Source: Ectocarpus siliculosus
Lineage: Eukaryota; Sar; Phaeophyceae; Ectocarpales; Ectocarpaceae
Direction of reading: 5' to 3'
Assembly (NCBI GenBank): GCA_000310025.1
Contig: FN649736.1
Coordinates: 934,293 to 998,292 of the forward strand
DNA length: 64,000 nucleotides
The notes beneath the pieces are model-generated. The model searched no databases. It was not told the origin of the DNA and worked only from the letters and a program-made list of their open reading frames with translations. This document shows, piece by piece, positions 23,319 through 36,400 of this stretch (positions are counted from its first letter, which is position 1; each line of letters opens with the position of its first letter). The position numbers and the translations under genes were made by a program.

Positions 23319-26300
23319 ATGGCCTGGGGCGCCGTGCTGACGCAGTGGTACGTCACCGCTGCCACCGCCTACTGTATACTGTTGCTGGCGCTTGGACAAG
23401 GTGAGCTGTTGTGATGTGCTTGAGACCGTACCGAAAGATCGCCTACAATATTAGACTACAGTACACAGAAGATCGCAGCCAAAGGGGGCAGAGAGAGAAA
23501 GGGAGAGCGAGGGAGAGCGCGAAAGGCTTTTTGGTACTATGGAAGAAAGTTTTCTCGAATGCATGCTCCTTGGCGATATCGACGTCCGTCCTCCATGGTA
23601 CGTGGAAAGTAAGGTCGGCTGACCGGGCTGATTGACTGTTCAACGAAGCATGCTTCAACAACAGGAGCTCTTGCAGACGATGTTGTCTACAATGTCGACG
23701 CCTGCTTTATCTATCATGCTTTGCAGTCTTATCTTGTCGAATAGACATAGTTTACTAACCATTTGCTCACAAAGTAAAACCGTCTCCCGCGCATTGTCAC
23801 GTTCATTCGCGTAGGACAACACAGCAGTAGCTTTGCACATGTAGTGCTTGGGCGGGATCACACAACAATGAATCGAGTGGGCCAGTCTTTGGTCTATAGG
23901 AAAACCGGTGCCCCTTCTTGTCCATGGCATGCTTCCATTGTCCAACCTCGGTCTAGGCTACACAGCTCGCTCAAAGCTCATCCACCTCTTGTTCATTAAC
24001 TGAACATACATGATTAACTGCCGACCGATGCGAATATTACACAGAGCTAGACGAGCCCTACACCGATGCGGACGAAGATCGACTCAAGTCATTTTGGGAC
24101 ACAAGGGTAGAGGTGGACCCTTGCTGCGACGTCATATTGGGGGAACCGCTGGAGATCACCGTTTGGTTCAGAACAGACGGCAATTTCACGGAATCAGCCG
24201 CTCTCTATGTCGACCTTCCCCGTGAGTGCATCGAATGAACGCGATAGAGATCTGCTCGCAGTGTTGACTGTGTGGAACCATGCTCCTATAATACCCAACG
24301 ACAAAGTGAGAAAGGCCTCTGCGTAAGTCCAGAAGAGGATTGACCGAACGTTGTTGTAATAGCAATTCGGGATGACTTGGTAAATAGCACGTGCGCCTAT
24401 ATATTTATAGTACCACTACTCGGAACCAGTGAGCAGCTCAATGTGCGGCAGATGTCGTGCCTACAGCTCCACCATCTGAATCATTGCCAGAACAGGTAGA
24501 CCAATCGTTTGTCAGAGAGCGGTCCACAAAACACTTCAAGTTCATTGTGTACCCTCCACGAAACGACTATGTAGCGAACCTGTTGTTTGTCGAAGGTTTA
24601 GGGTATTTACGCATGGCTTTCTTGGCTACTGCTCGTTACCTGTGGTCGTTGAATGCCCTCAAACAAGGAAGTACAATGCCCTTTTCTAGCCTGCATCACA
24701 GTATCAGGAAGCCTCTACCCGTGGGCGTTTTCTCGGGTGCCGAGTTATTGTCGACTGGCCATTTGATAACTTCGGCCTTCGCCTTCCAACTAAGCCATTC
24801 CGTTCTTCTCGCAACGGGCGATGTCGAACAGGTCTGACAACGGGCACACTCGAAAACTTGTTCAACGACAGCACAGACATTGGTCTTGGCGAGGTATGTG
24901 CGTGGGTCAAGTTCCAGCGTTCTTGGGTCATACTGGTAGTTCGTAGTCCGAGCAGCAGCGCAACTTATTCGGATGGATCCTCTGTCGTTGCACACAGCAG
25001 AAGAACGTTACCTACAGAGACGAGCCAAGGATGCACCACAGAGAAAGAAACTCGATGTGGGAATGAGGTTTCGACGGGTGACACCGCAGTGGTTTCAGTG
25101 CCTGCATGTCAGCCTGTGGTCGTGAGAAATTAGCACGAGAGGATGGTGAAGGTTGGTGATTGGTGGCGGTACACACACACGACCGGCTCAAGCAAAACGG
25201 TTGGTTGGTTCTATTTAGTACGGTGTGCAAACGCTCGTCGTTCCTGGGGACTCCGATGTAGGAAAGCGATTGTTGTCACACACTATTGGTTTACCTGGAA
25301 GGTTTCCGACCCCGTTCGACCAGCGCCGGGCGCTGAAACACAGGATTAGCCCTTGCTATCCCGTTTTTCAAAATTGGCACTCCACGTTCTGGTGTTCTCC
25401 CGGTATTCGGCTGCCTGCATGTCAATGCAGCGGTCCCCCACCTTTCCCCCGTCCCAATGAACACGAAATGGTTTTCTGGACAGCTGGATGTAAGCCCGTC
25501 CACCCTTTGGAGAGGCGCGTGGGAGCAAGGGGTGTACGATGAAGATTCTCCATACGAAGGATCACGCCTGTTGATGGTGCTAAAACCTGGCCGGACCTTA
25601 GACCCCGATTCGGTGAGATATCGGTGCGGCTAACGTTTCGACGCGACTATTCGCGTTCTATTGTACATAGTTTCGCGAGTGAAAGAGTCGCTGTCCATGT
25701 CTAACCATGAACCATTGGGGCAACACCGACAGAGATTTCCAAAGTATGAATCAAATGTACGTCGACGTGATCGACATATAGTTTAGAAATCACCGTTGAG
25801 GCGGAACATGGGGTGTGCCATTCCACCATCAAGTGCACCTCTCGATGCACTGCTGCAATCGTTACCTACCGTCTCAAACGTGGCATGAACAATAGTGTCG
25901 CGCCTATCTGTGCGTGCCACGGACATGACAGGATGAGGATATGTTCGTAAGAATTTCCAAGCGCAACCGCATCTCAGCGTTCTGCGGGTGGGCGGAGGAT
26001 TCGGTAGACTTCCGCCTCTACACGAATTCCTCGGACTTCGGTGAAGCAATCATCGAGACTTCTCCCCGGCTAGGCGACGGATGCAGGTAAGTGACGGTCT
26101 ACTTCGAACAATATTGTAGTTTGCGTATACGCGCTGCCTTCGCTGGCATCTGGTTGGTTATTGGCCTCGTATTAGGTCAAGTAGACGCTACAGGTACCAC
26201 CTTAAGACGTATCGATGATGCTTGCTATGGCCAAGAGAATACCGGGTACCGCTTAGGATACAGCTTTCTCGCTTACACGGCAAACCACTTGGAGGAGCCA

Positions 26301-29300
26301 GTTGGACGTGCTTCATTATTTACTACTGTAATCATGTCGTATGTTGGACAACCTAGAAGTCCCAACGAAGCTCAACGTCGTGAGAAATCTGCTTTCGCCG
26401 ATGTTGCAACGTGGAGAACCCAACGTCAGTGAATGCCCTCCGTGCGTTTGCTTTTATAACTTGCAGAGCGGACTGCTTCGAAAGAGGGGTGTGCGACTAC
26501 TGCCACGAGGCTTGCCATTGCCACGAGGGACAAGGGGACAAGACATTCGACATCGTAGACAGCGGGGGCTGGACGCGTATAGATTGCGCCGACTGTGAGA
26601 GAACAGCAACCACGATAACAATACTCATTTCAAACACACGAAGAGAATTGGTGTGGTAGCTGGGGTGCATGCGGATGAGGTGACGGAATGTAAATACATG
26701 CATTTTCGCAAGATGCACCACGTGGTTGAATAGGGGGGCACGCAGAGCGCGCCCCAAACCGGAAGGTGTAGGCCGTAGCATGCGCACACCGGGCTCGCTT
26801 GCCACGCACCTTCAACCTCAAGATGAAACAATCCCGACGAAGCAAGTGTCCTTCACAGAACCACTTCTATGGGCTGTGTTTGTTTCATACTTCGCCGCGC
26901 ACCATATGTCGCCGTGCTCCAGCGGTACTGCAGCAGCAGTTCGCACTCGTACATGAACGCATTCCCTCGTTGCGTATAAAGATGCTGGTTTCTCTCCTCT
27001 GGCCTGATGCAGATGTGTGTCCTTCGGGGAAATCGTGGGCGGCGCGGCCGACGACCCTCGAAGGTAGAGGAAGGGCATCGTTGGAGAATCATGGGCTGGA
27101 GGAATGCTCGGGAAACGGCAGGCGAGCCACAAACGATCCAGACACATTTTGCTACAATCGTTCGCGATTCTGCGAAATGAGATGTAATGGTCAAGAAGGA
27201 GGTCGAGCAGATGGTTAGACCGTTGCCTGACGAGCGTATCGCTCAAGGTTACTAGCGGAAGGGTGCGTCAGCCTTCTGAGAACTCAACTTTCGCCACAGG
27301 ATCGCTGATTCTGCATCATCCTTTCGTGCCACGTTCCATCATTGTAGCACAACGGCCCCAACTGTATCTGAAAAAGGCCAGCGAACGGGCTAACCGTGAC
27401 ATCTTTTTCTGTGATGCCCCCAGGCTAAAGAAAGGGCCCACGGTCTGAACAATGACATCAGAACTTCCGGCCATCGCAACCGTCTTACCATTTCATCAAA
27501 CCCTAAGTATGCTAGCATTTCTTCGTGTTCTTCGGACGACCTTCGAAGATGTCGCGCCTGAAACCTGACGATTAAACCTACTTTGTGGTCATATTCTCCG
27601 AAACTCAAAAGACACTTTGTGAGATTACATGTTTCGTTCTTTCTGTCCACCCTCTCTTGCTGCCTGCTTTTTTAATATCCACAGCTGCGACCGAACGGAT
27701 GCATCTTGCGTCTGTGCTCCCGGTTTCGAGGGCGACGCCTGCCAACGAAGTGAGCTTGAATACTGTCAGTGTGATTGTGTCAGGATTTCCATCACCAGCA
27801 GCTGTAGCGTTGTCACCAGCTGTTTCGTCGCATGCTCTCTCGTTGCTGCTTTCGTCGGTATTAAGCTTAATTCAGCAAGCCTGACGTTGTTCGCTACCAG
27901 TGTCTGCAATGTAGTACACAAGACAACCGAAGACTCCTGCCGTCTGCATCGAATTGCAGACAGAAATGCACAATTCAACGCACGAGCCCCATCCGTCGCG
28001 GTTCAACGGGGAATCGAACACAAGAAGCTTCTACCCGGATTCAGCAATACGTCGCTGAAAAGAAGGCTAGACGCAGTCGTGATTGAAATACTTGGCCTTC
28101 CGGTACATCAGTGCCTACCCCGTCCAATCCCCCATCAAATCGAAACAAAGACCATAATCTGGGGATCAGATACACCTCGGGGCGGGCGCCCTTGAGGTTG
28201 CAACATGAGAGACTCCTTCTGAGCATTCCTCTCACCCTCCCCCGACTGCTCAACCAGCAACCACGCACATCACAGGGGTATCCACATATCTCTTTCATTT
28301 TGACGCCCGCGGAGCTTGGCGACATCACCCTTCGTCAAGGCCACCAGAGGCTATCGGTTCCCGTTCTCGCCGCATTCGCCCCCACCCCCAGACGAACACG
28401 CCTCCCCCTGCACCAACAGGAGCGCGTCATCCCACCTGCCCTCGAGGGCCAGAACCTCCACCCTCCCGGAAACACCGTCCTCCTCTGCTGCTGTCCCATC
28501 ACGGCGAGCACTTGCGTCGGGCTCGGCGGACACCGCCACCGCCGCGGCAGCATCCCGAACCAACGACAGCGCGCGCTCCCACTGCCCGCCCGCCGCGCAC
28601 GCGTCGAGCGCCGCCCGACACGTCGCCGGGGACGGGTCGTGTTGCGCTCTCGCCCACATCGTCTCCACCGTGGCGAGGGCGGCCTCCGCCGCCCTTGCCG
28701 CTTCTTGCATCTTCTCGACGGCCGCGGCAGCGGCGTGTTGATTTGCTCCTCCGGTTCCTGGCTGGCGTCGCGGCGTGGCGCTGTTGGGCGGTGGTTCGGG
28801 AAGCTTTCCGAATAGTGGGGGTGATTGTGATGGGGGCGGATCGTCATCTGTCGCCCCTGGAATGCCTGTGGTCGAGGTTGGGTGGTTGGGGTGGGGATGG
28901 GGCGGTGTTTCTGCAGGTTGTGAGTGGGATAGGTAGTTAGGAGTAGAGAGCAGGAAGGAGGGGAGAGAAAAAATCGTCCGCAAATTACCGTTCGACACTG
29001 CAGGAACACCATACGAAATGACCACCCGTGAAACACAGCATTCGATGTTTTCTTTCGTGTTGAGGCTGCGGCGGACTGAAGGGAATCATGCAATATTCAA
29101 CAGTATTCCCGGACCGATTGCAATTGCTTGAGAATACAGAACTTTGTTCAGCATTACCAAGAAAATACAACGCACCCAGTGCACCAGCTCGCATGGCATC
29201 ATGACACTCAACATTCTCTATACGGTTCCTGGCGATATAGCCAGCTCAACGCCACTACGTCTGCTACAGCAGTAGTAATGAAAAGCATATCTTCCTACGT

Positions 29301-32300
29301 ATGTATACCTGGCACAATGTTCAGTCCCTCCGCTTTCATCTCCTCGAGGATGTAGTCCACGTGTCGTTGTTCCCCCGCCCACCGGCACTCGGCCAGCGCG
29401 GCTGTGTACACCACAGCACCTGGCTGAACCATCTCCCCCTTCATCTGAACATCCGAAACATGCACCGTCAAGTGCGTTGTTGAAGTTGGCAAGGAACACA
29501 GAAAGCGTTGCACAAGAGCGTTGACGGCACTCAGATCTTCATGCAATGTCGTCATTTCTGCCCAGAGCAGCATCTGCTGGCGTAATTTCGGAGGTACAAC
29601 CACCAGTGTTACAAGGTTCGTAGCTCTTCTGTGCACCGGCTGTGCCTACGTTGTTGCAATCGGACAGATGTTAGTTAATTGTTCGCAGAGGCCAACCGCC
29701 GGTGGATCGGAGCAACACATACATATGTAGCCTATTCGTCGACTCTATACTAAAGCAACGATCATGGAAAAGCCAGTGGATGGTTCCGTCTTTGATGTTC
29801 TACAATATGTATCATGTAGCAACGCGTTGTCGCCTGAATAGAGAGATCCGAAGTCGCCTAAACGGAGGTGCGACAATCGTGAAGAGTTGCACCGCAATTC
29901 TTGTCACATCTCGGTGCTGGAGGATTTTCCGATTCAAACGTCCACCAACACCTACCTCTTCCACGAGAAAGAGCGCCAACTCCCACGGTACAACGCTCTG
30001 CCCTCCGAAACTTCGGATGGAATCAACAGAAGCGATGCTGCAGCGCCTTCCAATCCTCCCGCTTCTCGTCATCCCAGCAGCTGCATCGTAAAACGAGTGT
30101 GCCAAAGCAGCGGGGCTCTGCCCGGGCGAATGATCACACATTACCGAGCGGTTGCGCGGCAAGGAACAGCAGTAGTGGCGTTGCTGCTTCGGTACGGTTC
30201 TGCCCAGGGAAAGAACCTTGCTAATGGCAGCACCGCTGGCACTGCTGGGGTTGATGTGGTATGTTGCACTTCGGCAAGTTACGCCGCATTGATGGTTCGA
30301 CGTAGACGTCGTCGCGTTCGCACGTCGACAAGGAGTGATCGCTACAGCTTCAAGCAGAGAGCAAGAACTGGTCCTGGTCCGCCAGGAAACATGAAGTACT
30401 GTGTGTAGCGCAGAAGGCATCCTGGCTTTGTGGCGGCTGTGGCTATGTCGCTCGCGACTAAAGACATACACAAGCCTGCGCGCTCATGACCCTCAGAACA
30501 GAACGCTGATTGGGTGAAGTTGACAACCACATCTCCGTAGATCCAATGCGGTACAACTACCAGTGTGGTAAGCAGCGCAGCAGCCAGCAACAGTAGTGAA
30601 TAGCAACGGGAGCAGCAGCAGCAGAGGCAGCAGTAGTACACGCTTGCTCTCCTTGAACACTCGCTAGATTACACTGCCCGCCCGGGATCGACCTGTCATA
30701 AAGGCAAGCAGATTCGGCGGAGATCCAAAACGATCACACGCTGGATCCGCCTCGCGTTCTTGCGATCCATACGGACATGTGCTCCCGTATCTCACCACCG
30801 GGTCGCAGGAAATACCGCCACGAAATCGCCGCTTGGTACCATGGCAAATTAGTTGTCTATACCTATGATGCCCCCAAGCACTCGAATTTTTGACTACATA
30901 TCGTATGCACCTGTTGAAGGAGCGCTACTGAAATTCTTTCCATTTCGTGTTTTCGCAGATTCGTGCCCGTCGGATTGTTCCGGTCATGGAGTATGCCTCA
31001 GCATGTTCGAGCTAGGCCAGACCGCCGAGGCTCTACCTCTAATGAACGGCTCCCACATTTACGGGGATGTAGGATCTGATGAGGTGAGCATTCACTCGCT
31101 CGTTGCTGAGAAGCTGGCGTACGCCAACTGAGGTATGTGTACAGTAGTCTCTCCATTGAAAATAAACTGCTGCGGGGAATATATTGTGGTGTTGTCGTCG
31201 AAAGGGTGATTTCCGTATGAGAGCGGCGAGCGGCAGAAGCAAGGCAACACACGCTGCCATAGAGTCGCACGTACTTCCCGGTTTATCATGAACAGTGCAA
31301 ACCCATACAGATATGCAGAGAGTGTCTGCACGAGGTGTTGGTAGCTTGTGGACCCCAGGTTGCGGGTGGTAGCGCTACATAGAATAGCAAACATTGATGA
31401 ATGATTCACTACCACTGCTTATCGTCCACCAGGTACATACCTCTATACTATTCCGAGCCCAGCACGCGGCCTGTCAATAAGAAAAAGCATGCTAACTCCA
31501 GCTTTTTTGTTCTTGAGGTTCCGCTATTTCGTCTTCGTTCTCTTTCATTTATCGGTGGTTTGCACCCGTGTGGCATGGATGTGCTGGTTGATTTTCACAC
31601 AAATATACCACGGCTGCATGGTCGTGTCATCGACATCGCCACTCCTGTTCATCCTTCCGTTCCCAGACAGTGGCGTGGGATTTCGAGTCGATGTACGCGT
31701 GTGTTTGCGACTCGGCATGGGAGGTTGGACTGGGTCCCGGTCAGCGACAGCAAGCGGAATACTTCGGGGCGGATTGCTCTCAGCGTGAGCCGAACAGGAT
31801 TCTGTCATGCCAATCAATCACTCCACGTCACATCCATTCGGGCTCTGTTGGGTTGAGCGAGTGAAATGGTGCACCACTAGCGCCAGTAGAAACATTTGAC
31901 CAAAGTTCTAGTGAACATCGCCACCAAATATTGCATATAATTTAGTAGTGCTTACTGTGATGAGTTCGTTGAGTAATGTGAGCAAAATGGTTTCAATTGA
32001 CGTGAAGACCTCAAGCACATGGTGACGACACCGACCAACTCGCTTATCGGTCCCCGCGTTTTGCAGGGAGGTGCCCTACTGGAGACGACCCTTTGACAGC
32101 TGAGGATGACACCGACTGTGAAGGAATCACAGCGGAAGGCGGCTTCGGATTAGGACAGGTGACTGAGCCCGAACCTAGCAGACGCAGCTTTGGTGGGTCT
32201 CTCAGCTGCAGACTGCAGCACAACGATTGGCCAATTTTTAGCTCTTAAATTGCCTCAAGAGCAAGTGCTAGTCGAGAAGACAATGGCCCTTCGTTTGTTC

Positions 32301-32691
32301 AGCAGCGTTTCTGCTTGCGTTAACTCCCGTGTCGGGGATATTGCTCTGACGGTTGATTGCGTTATCTCAAACGCACACGTGCATTGTAGACTAATAAAAA
32401 ACACCGGGAAGGTTCACACGGAGTCCCCTACAGCGCTGGCGAGACACATGGCAGATAATGAAGACAAAGCACAACATGACGTTCGATGTTTGTTTGTGAT
32501 GCTGCCCTGGTCCGCATGCGCCCTTTGTCATGCGTCTGCACCAGGCGGGAAACATTTGTCACGTAGACTGCTCGGGCCGAGGGCAGTGCGACCACACCAC
32601 GGGGGAATGCTCCTGTTTCGACGGGTTTTTCGGCGAAAACTGCGGGAAAACCACAATCTTGTCCTTTGACCCTTTTTCGCTGTTGGTGTAG
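23319..32691 (+). CDS. Secreted Cys-rich EGF-like surface protein (13 exons)
   Basis: This is a 489-aa secreted protein. Exons: 23319-23400, 24045-24221, 24452-24495, 24795-24893, 25484-25612, 25932-26086, 26467-26594, 27013-27121, 27685-27749, 30959-31083, 31667-31784, 32067-32158, 32545-32691; all phases agree. Residues 1-26 look like a signal peptide (TAYCILLLALG). Residues 28-228 are a non-EGF domain containing PCCDVILGEPLEITVWFRTDG and paired acidic stretches. EGF-type modules follow: RADCFERGVCDYCHEACHCH, ECSGNGSCDRTDASC with CAPGFEGDACQR, CPSDCSGHGVCLS, YACVCDS with GADCSQR, and CHVDCSGRGQCDHTTG with CFDGFFGENC. There are several N-glycosylation sequons (NFT, NDS, NSS, NGS). There is no C-terminal membrane helix, so it is probably released or wall-bound. 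The pattern resembles EGF-repeat proteins common in stramenopiles. Ligand and role are unknown. Intron 8 is GC-AG. The upstream ATG at 23314 opens only a very short frame. Confidence 0.87.
28351..30072 (-). CDS. PPR-like protein nested in an intron of the EGF-like gene
   Basis: Three minus-strand exons lie inside intron 9 (27750-30958) of the plus-strand EGF-like gene: about 30072-29956, 29444-29309 and 28910-28351. Phases 0 and 1 agree, giving 270 aa if the ATG at 30072 is the start. The first junction joins WELALFLVEE to MKGEMVQPGAVVYTAALAEC and then YILEEMKAEGLNI, a good pentatricopeptide repeat (W-x-x-A-L-x-L-x-x-E-M, P-x-x-x-x-Y). A second possible repeat in exon 3 reads ATCRAALDACAAGGQWERAL. 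A Pro-rich linker lies between. PPR proteins bind organellar RNA in a sequence-specific way; so few repeats suggest a small, partial or eroded member. The first exon boundary is uncertain and more exons may lie upstream. Confidence 0.65.
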
Positions 32692-33450
32692 AGCTGTGAA
32701 ATCGGTCCTATTGATGTGTTCGATGCCTTGGTCCTACTACATAGGCTGAATGCCAGTATTGTGGGGCGTAGGGGTCACGAGAATCCACGATGCTTGTTGT
32801 CGGGGAGCACGTGACATTCACGACAAATTCCAAATATGGCGAGGGCGACGATGCCGCAAGCCAAGGTACGCGCGAGAACGAAATATCTATCAAGTGAAAA
32901 TGCTGCATGCCACGCGCACGAGGCACCTCAAGCAGATCCGGTGGTCGCTGTGCTTGACTCGCACTAAACTACCGGGTGTGCTCGCGCCAGATGCGGCACG
33001 CGTGTCCACGAAACAATGCAGTGCGTGGCCAACATCATCGCCATCGCGTCTGGTTCGAACGAAAACCTCGGCGGTCCATGCGACACGAAAACACACAAGA
33101 CTACGTAGACGTGCTTGACCGAGAATACAAACAACCGAGCTCAGCGATAGGGTAGAAAACCACGGTTCGTGCCGTGCGTCGTAATGCGCAACAAGCGGTC
33201 GTCCTCATCCCGTCCCATCCTCCAAACGCGTGCCGCAAACACTTTCATCAAGTTTTCGTACAGCAGAAAGCCTCTGCTCTCCTCTCCCACAATCTCTTGA
33301 CACGCGACCGTGCCATATAGACAGACGAAGTGATTCCGGGATGATTTCGCGGAGCCCCTCTGATACCCCCCCCCTAGTTGTGGACGGTCGCACCCATTTT
33401 TTCAAAATTGCGGAACTCGTTTCGCGGTTCCCCGGCGGCGATGCGCATCG
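32692..33450. other. Convergent intergenic region, probable 3' UTRs
   Basis: A 759-bp spacer between the EGF-like stop and the P450 stop. No coding or RNA gene was recognised. Confidence 0.6.
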
Positions 33451-36400
33451 TTATCGACCAGACCGCCTCTTAGTGGTGATGTGCGTCCCGTACTTTGGGA
33501 TGGTGGGGATCATCCACGCGTTGGGCTCCCCCGCGTTTGAGTTCACCAGTGAGAACTCGTACCGGTTCACCAACAAAGACAGGACCACCTGTAACACCAA
33601 AGGAGGGCATGGCGGGTGCGGGAGTTTGTTTCGGCGGTACATATGTGTTTTTTGGCGTGCTCCCGGGACGGGAGGGGAAACGAAAAAAAGAAAACTGCGG
33701 CACTGTCAGCATGCAAGAGGGGGTTGGGGAGGAAAGTGAGTGAAACGGCCCTGCGGTGTGGTAGGCACAGCGGTTACGATGAGGTGACTGATCCACGACA
33801 ACCAACGGAGGAAAGGATTGCTCATATTGTCCCCTAGGCCACGCTCCCGAAGCGTTCGCGTGCGAACCAGGTGGAGGTGATACCGTGCCGTTGCCAACGA
33901 CTCGCGGTGCTGACGCCAAGCTCGCAAAACTACCGGATCGCTTCGCTTGTGAGGCCCCCCGACTGACCCAACCAGGCCGCTTGATACCCGGTCCTGTCCA
34001 AAATCCCACCTTCCTGCCACATCTCGATGCCAAAGTGCCCGATCCCAACGCCAAACAGCATCATGTCTCAAACGACGCACAGCGGCAGCAACATACCTTG
34101 GACTCAAGTAGGGACAGGTGCTGCCCCAGACAGTTCCTGGGACCGTCGATGAAAGGAAGGAAGGTGTACGGTGCCACCGGTGTCTCCATGAAACGGTCGG
34201 GGTTGTACCGCATGGGCTCTGGCCAGATATCCGGCCGTTCATGTACCCCCTGAAAACGCAAGCGGGCGCGGTGGGGGGGGGTACACAGGGTATTGGTGGA
34301 AAATAACCACACTGTTCGAAAAACAAAATACGGTCTTAACCTATCCCCTTCGACTCTGGTACTACCTCGAACGGGGAGCCGTTCTCTGATTGTATACTTT
34401 CATACTTTCCAAGAAAAAAATAGCCTCAAGGCATACTTGTGGCCGAGCGCCACAAATCAGTGGGGGAGAGCGATATACAAAGAAACGCAATCGAGAGGGG
34501 GGGAAATGACACCCTAGATGAAAGAATGGCGCAGGGCGTGTCTGCGGCATTCTCACATAAAAAAAAAAAGGATGGGTGGTGTAGGGCGGTCGGCCTACTG
34601 GAGATGTGCTGAGGGCGTGTTGCCCCCAACTGCCGCAATCCCGACCGGCAAATCCTGGCTTAGGTAGACCATCCTTGGCGCTCTACAGCTGCAATCCTGA
34701 CGTGCAGATCCCAGCTTGAGCAGACCATCGTTGGCGCTCTACAGCGTTATCTCCGCACTGGCATGTTCTCAGAGTGGCCTGAAAAGTTCCAATGCTAACA
34801 CAATCCTTGTTGTGTGTCTGTCACAACAGTACATGAACCACCATATGGAAAAATGAGATGACGCGACGATCCCACCGTCTTTTTGGGTAGCCAACATTGG
34901 TCAGCAGCCCACACGCTAGAGCCTTACGCCCAAGCCACAAGCACGAGAAAGAAGGACAAGAAAATGGTTCTGATTTCTCTCTTCTGAACAAATAAAAACG
35001 AACGCTTCTCGTCGGTCCGTCGGCCAACATGTGTCGATGATTTGCAGACAGACAACCGTGTGCACACATCCTTTGCCTGGTGAAACCGCGAAAAGAAACA
35101 GCTCGCAGTATATCTTTGTATACCTTTTTCGGGTAAGCCTGTGACCACGGGAATCGACCGTGGCAAGTGTTAGACTATGTAGTACGAACAGAAGAAGGTA
35201 CTGGGTAGAGAAAACGGAACGGTTTTTAATGTGAAGACCACAACAACAACAACAACAACAACAATAACAACATTGTTTGCAGCATAGCTCACGTACACGT
35301 TCGTCACTCCGCCCAAGGAAAAATCGACAATAGAACAAAAAAAAAACGTGTGCAAAGCCCGCTCAAATGCTAACGACTAGCCCGGGGAAACAGTCGGGGT
35401 ACATTGCTTGGGACCAGCCCTTCTAGATCTCTCTCACCTTGATGAGGAGGTGTACCGAACATCCTTTCGGGATAAAGTGCTCCGTCCCCCCTTCTTCGCA
35501 TATGGTGGTGTCCTCGACGCACCGTCTTACCACCAGGGGCACGAGGCTGAAATGCCAAGGGGGCCGGAATCAGGAAAGCAAAAACAACATCCGGACCAGA
35601 GACAGCAGCAGGAAGGGGACGGAATACTCACGTTTTGCAATGCCATAGCGCTTAGACCATTGACCACGCGCCCTCGAGAGGACGGAGCAGGGGACACTCA
35701 GAAGACATTTTCGGTGGAACGATGTGTGCGGGGACGTGCGTCTTGGGACGGTAGTGAAGGGCATGTGTTGGAAAACAGATTGGGCGGACATTAGCGCCGC
35801 AGCCTGGCGACTGCGAGGTTCGACCTGCGGTGCCCCTCTTCGTTCTTGCCAGCAAAGCGGCATCGCTTGTCTGTCTACGAACGGCCCTTGCCGGAAATAC
35901 ACACATATATACAAGCGCAAAACAGACCAAAAACGAAAACGGGCATCCTGCGGAAGTACGTTGATCCGAACGTACCTATACTTTCGGAGGCTCTCCCGCA
36001 GACACGCCTCTGTGAACTGCAAACCCCTTAGCTTTTCTGCGGATGGAAGAGGGGCGGTCAGCGGCACGGCGTGTCCGAAGACTTGCTCCGATTCGGCCAC
36101 TACCTGCGCGTCAAGGCAAACAAGAGAGCGGGACACGCAAGCTAAAAATCAGGTGGATAGGCTCAATCCGATACCCTCCGGCAATGTACCACCGGCGAAG
36201 ACCACTGCTCGGTCTAATACGCCCGAACAGGACAATTATCGAGGAACCAAACGGCCCTTCAATTCACTGGTATCAGCGCAAAATGACTGGTCCCGAGGCT
36301 CCTTTGATCCATCGCTTACGTTGACCAGATCGCAGCATGGGGACTAAATAGCGCGGAACCAAATGGCAGTTCGCTTCACACTTATCAGCACCAAATTCAA

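Noticed and set aside
27629-28195. 188-aa plus-strand open frame as a separate gene
   Set aside because: Only its first part (27685-27749) is coding, as exon 9 of the EGF-like gene; the rest runs past a GTGAGC donor at 27750.
35119-35275. tRNA-like B box (GGTCGATTCC on the minus strand) making the CAA-tailed repeat a tRNA-SINE
   Set aside because: The box is one base short of consensus, no A box was found at the right distance, and the orientation would put the simple-repeat tail at the 5' end.
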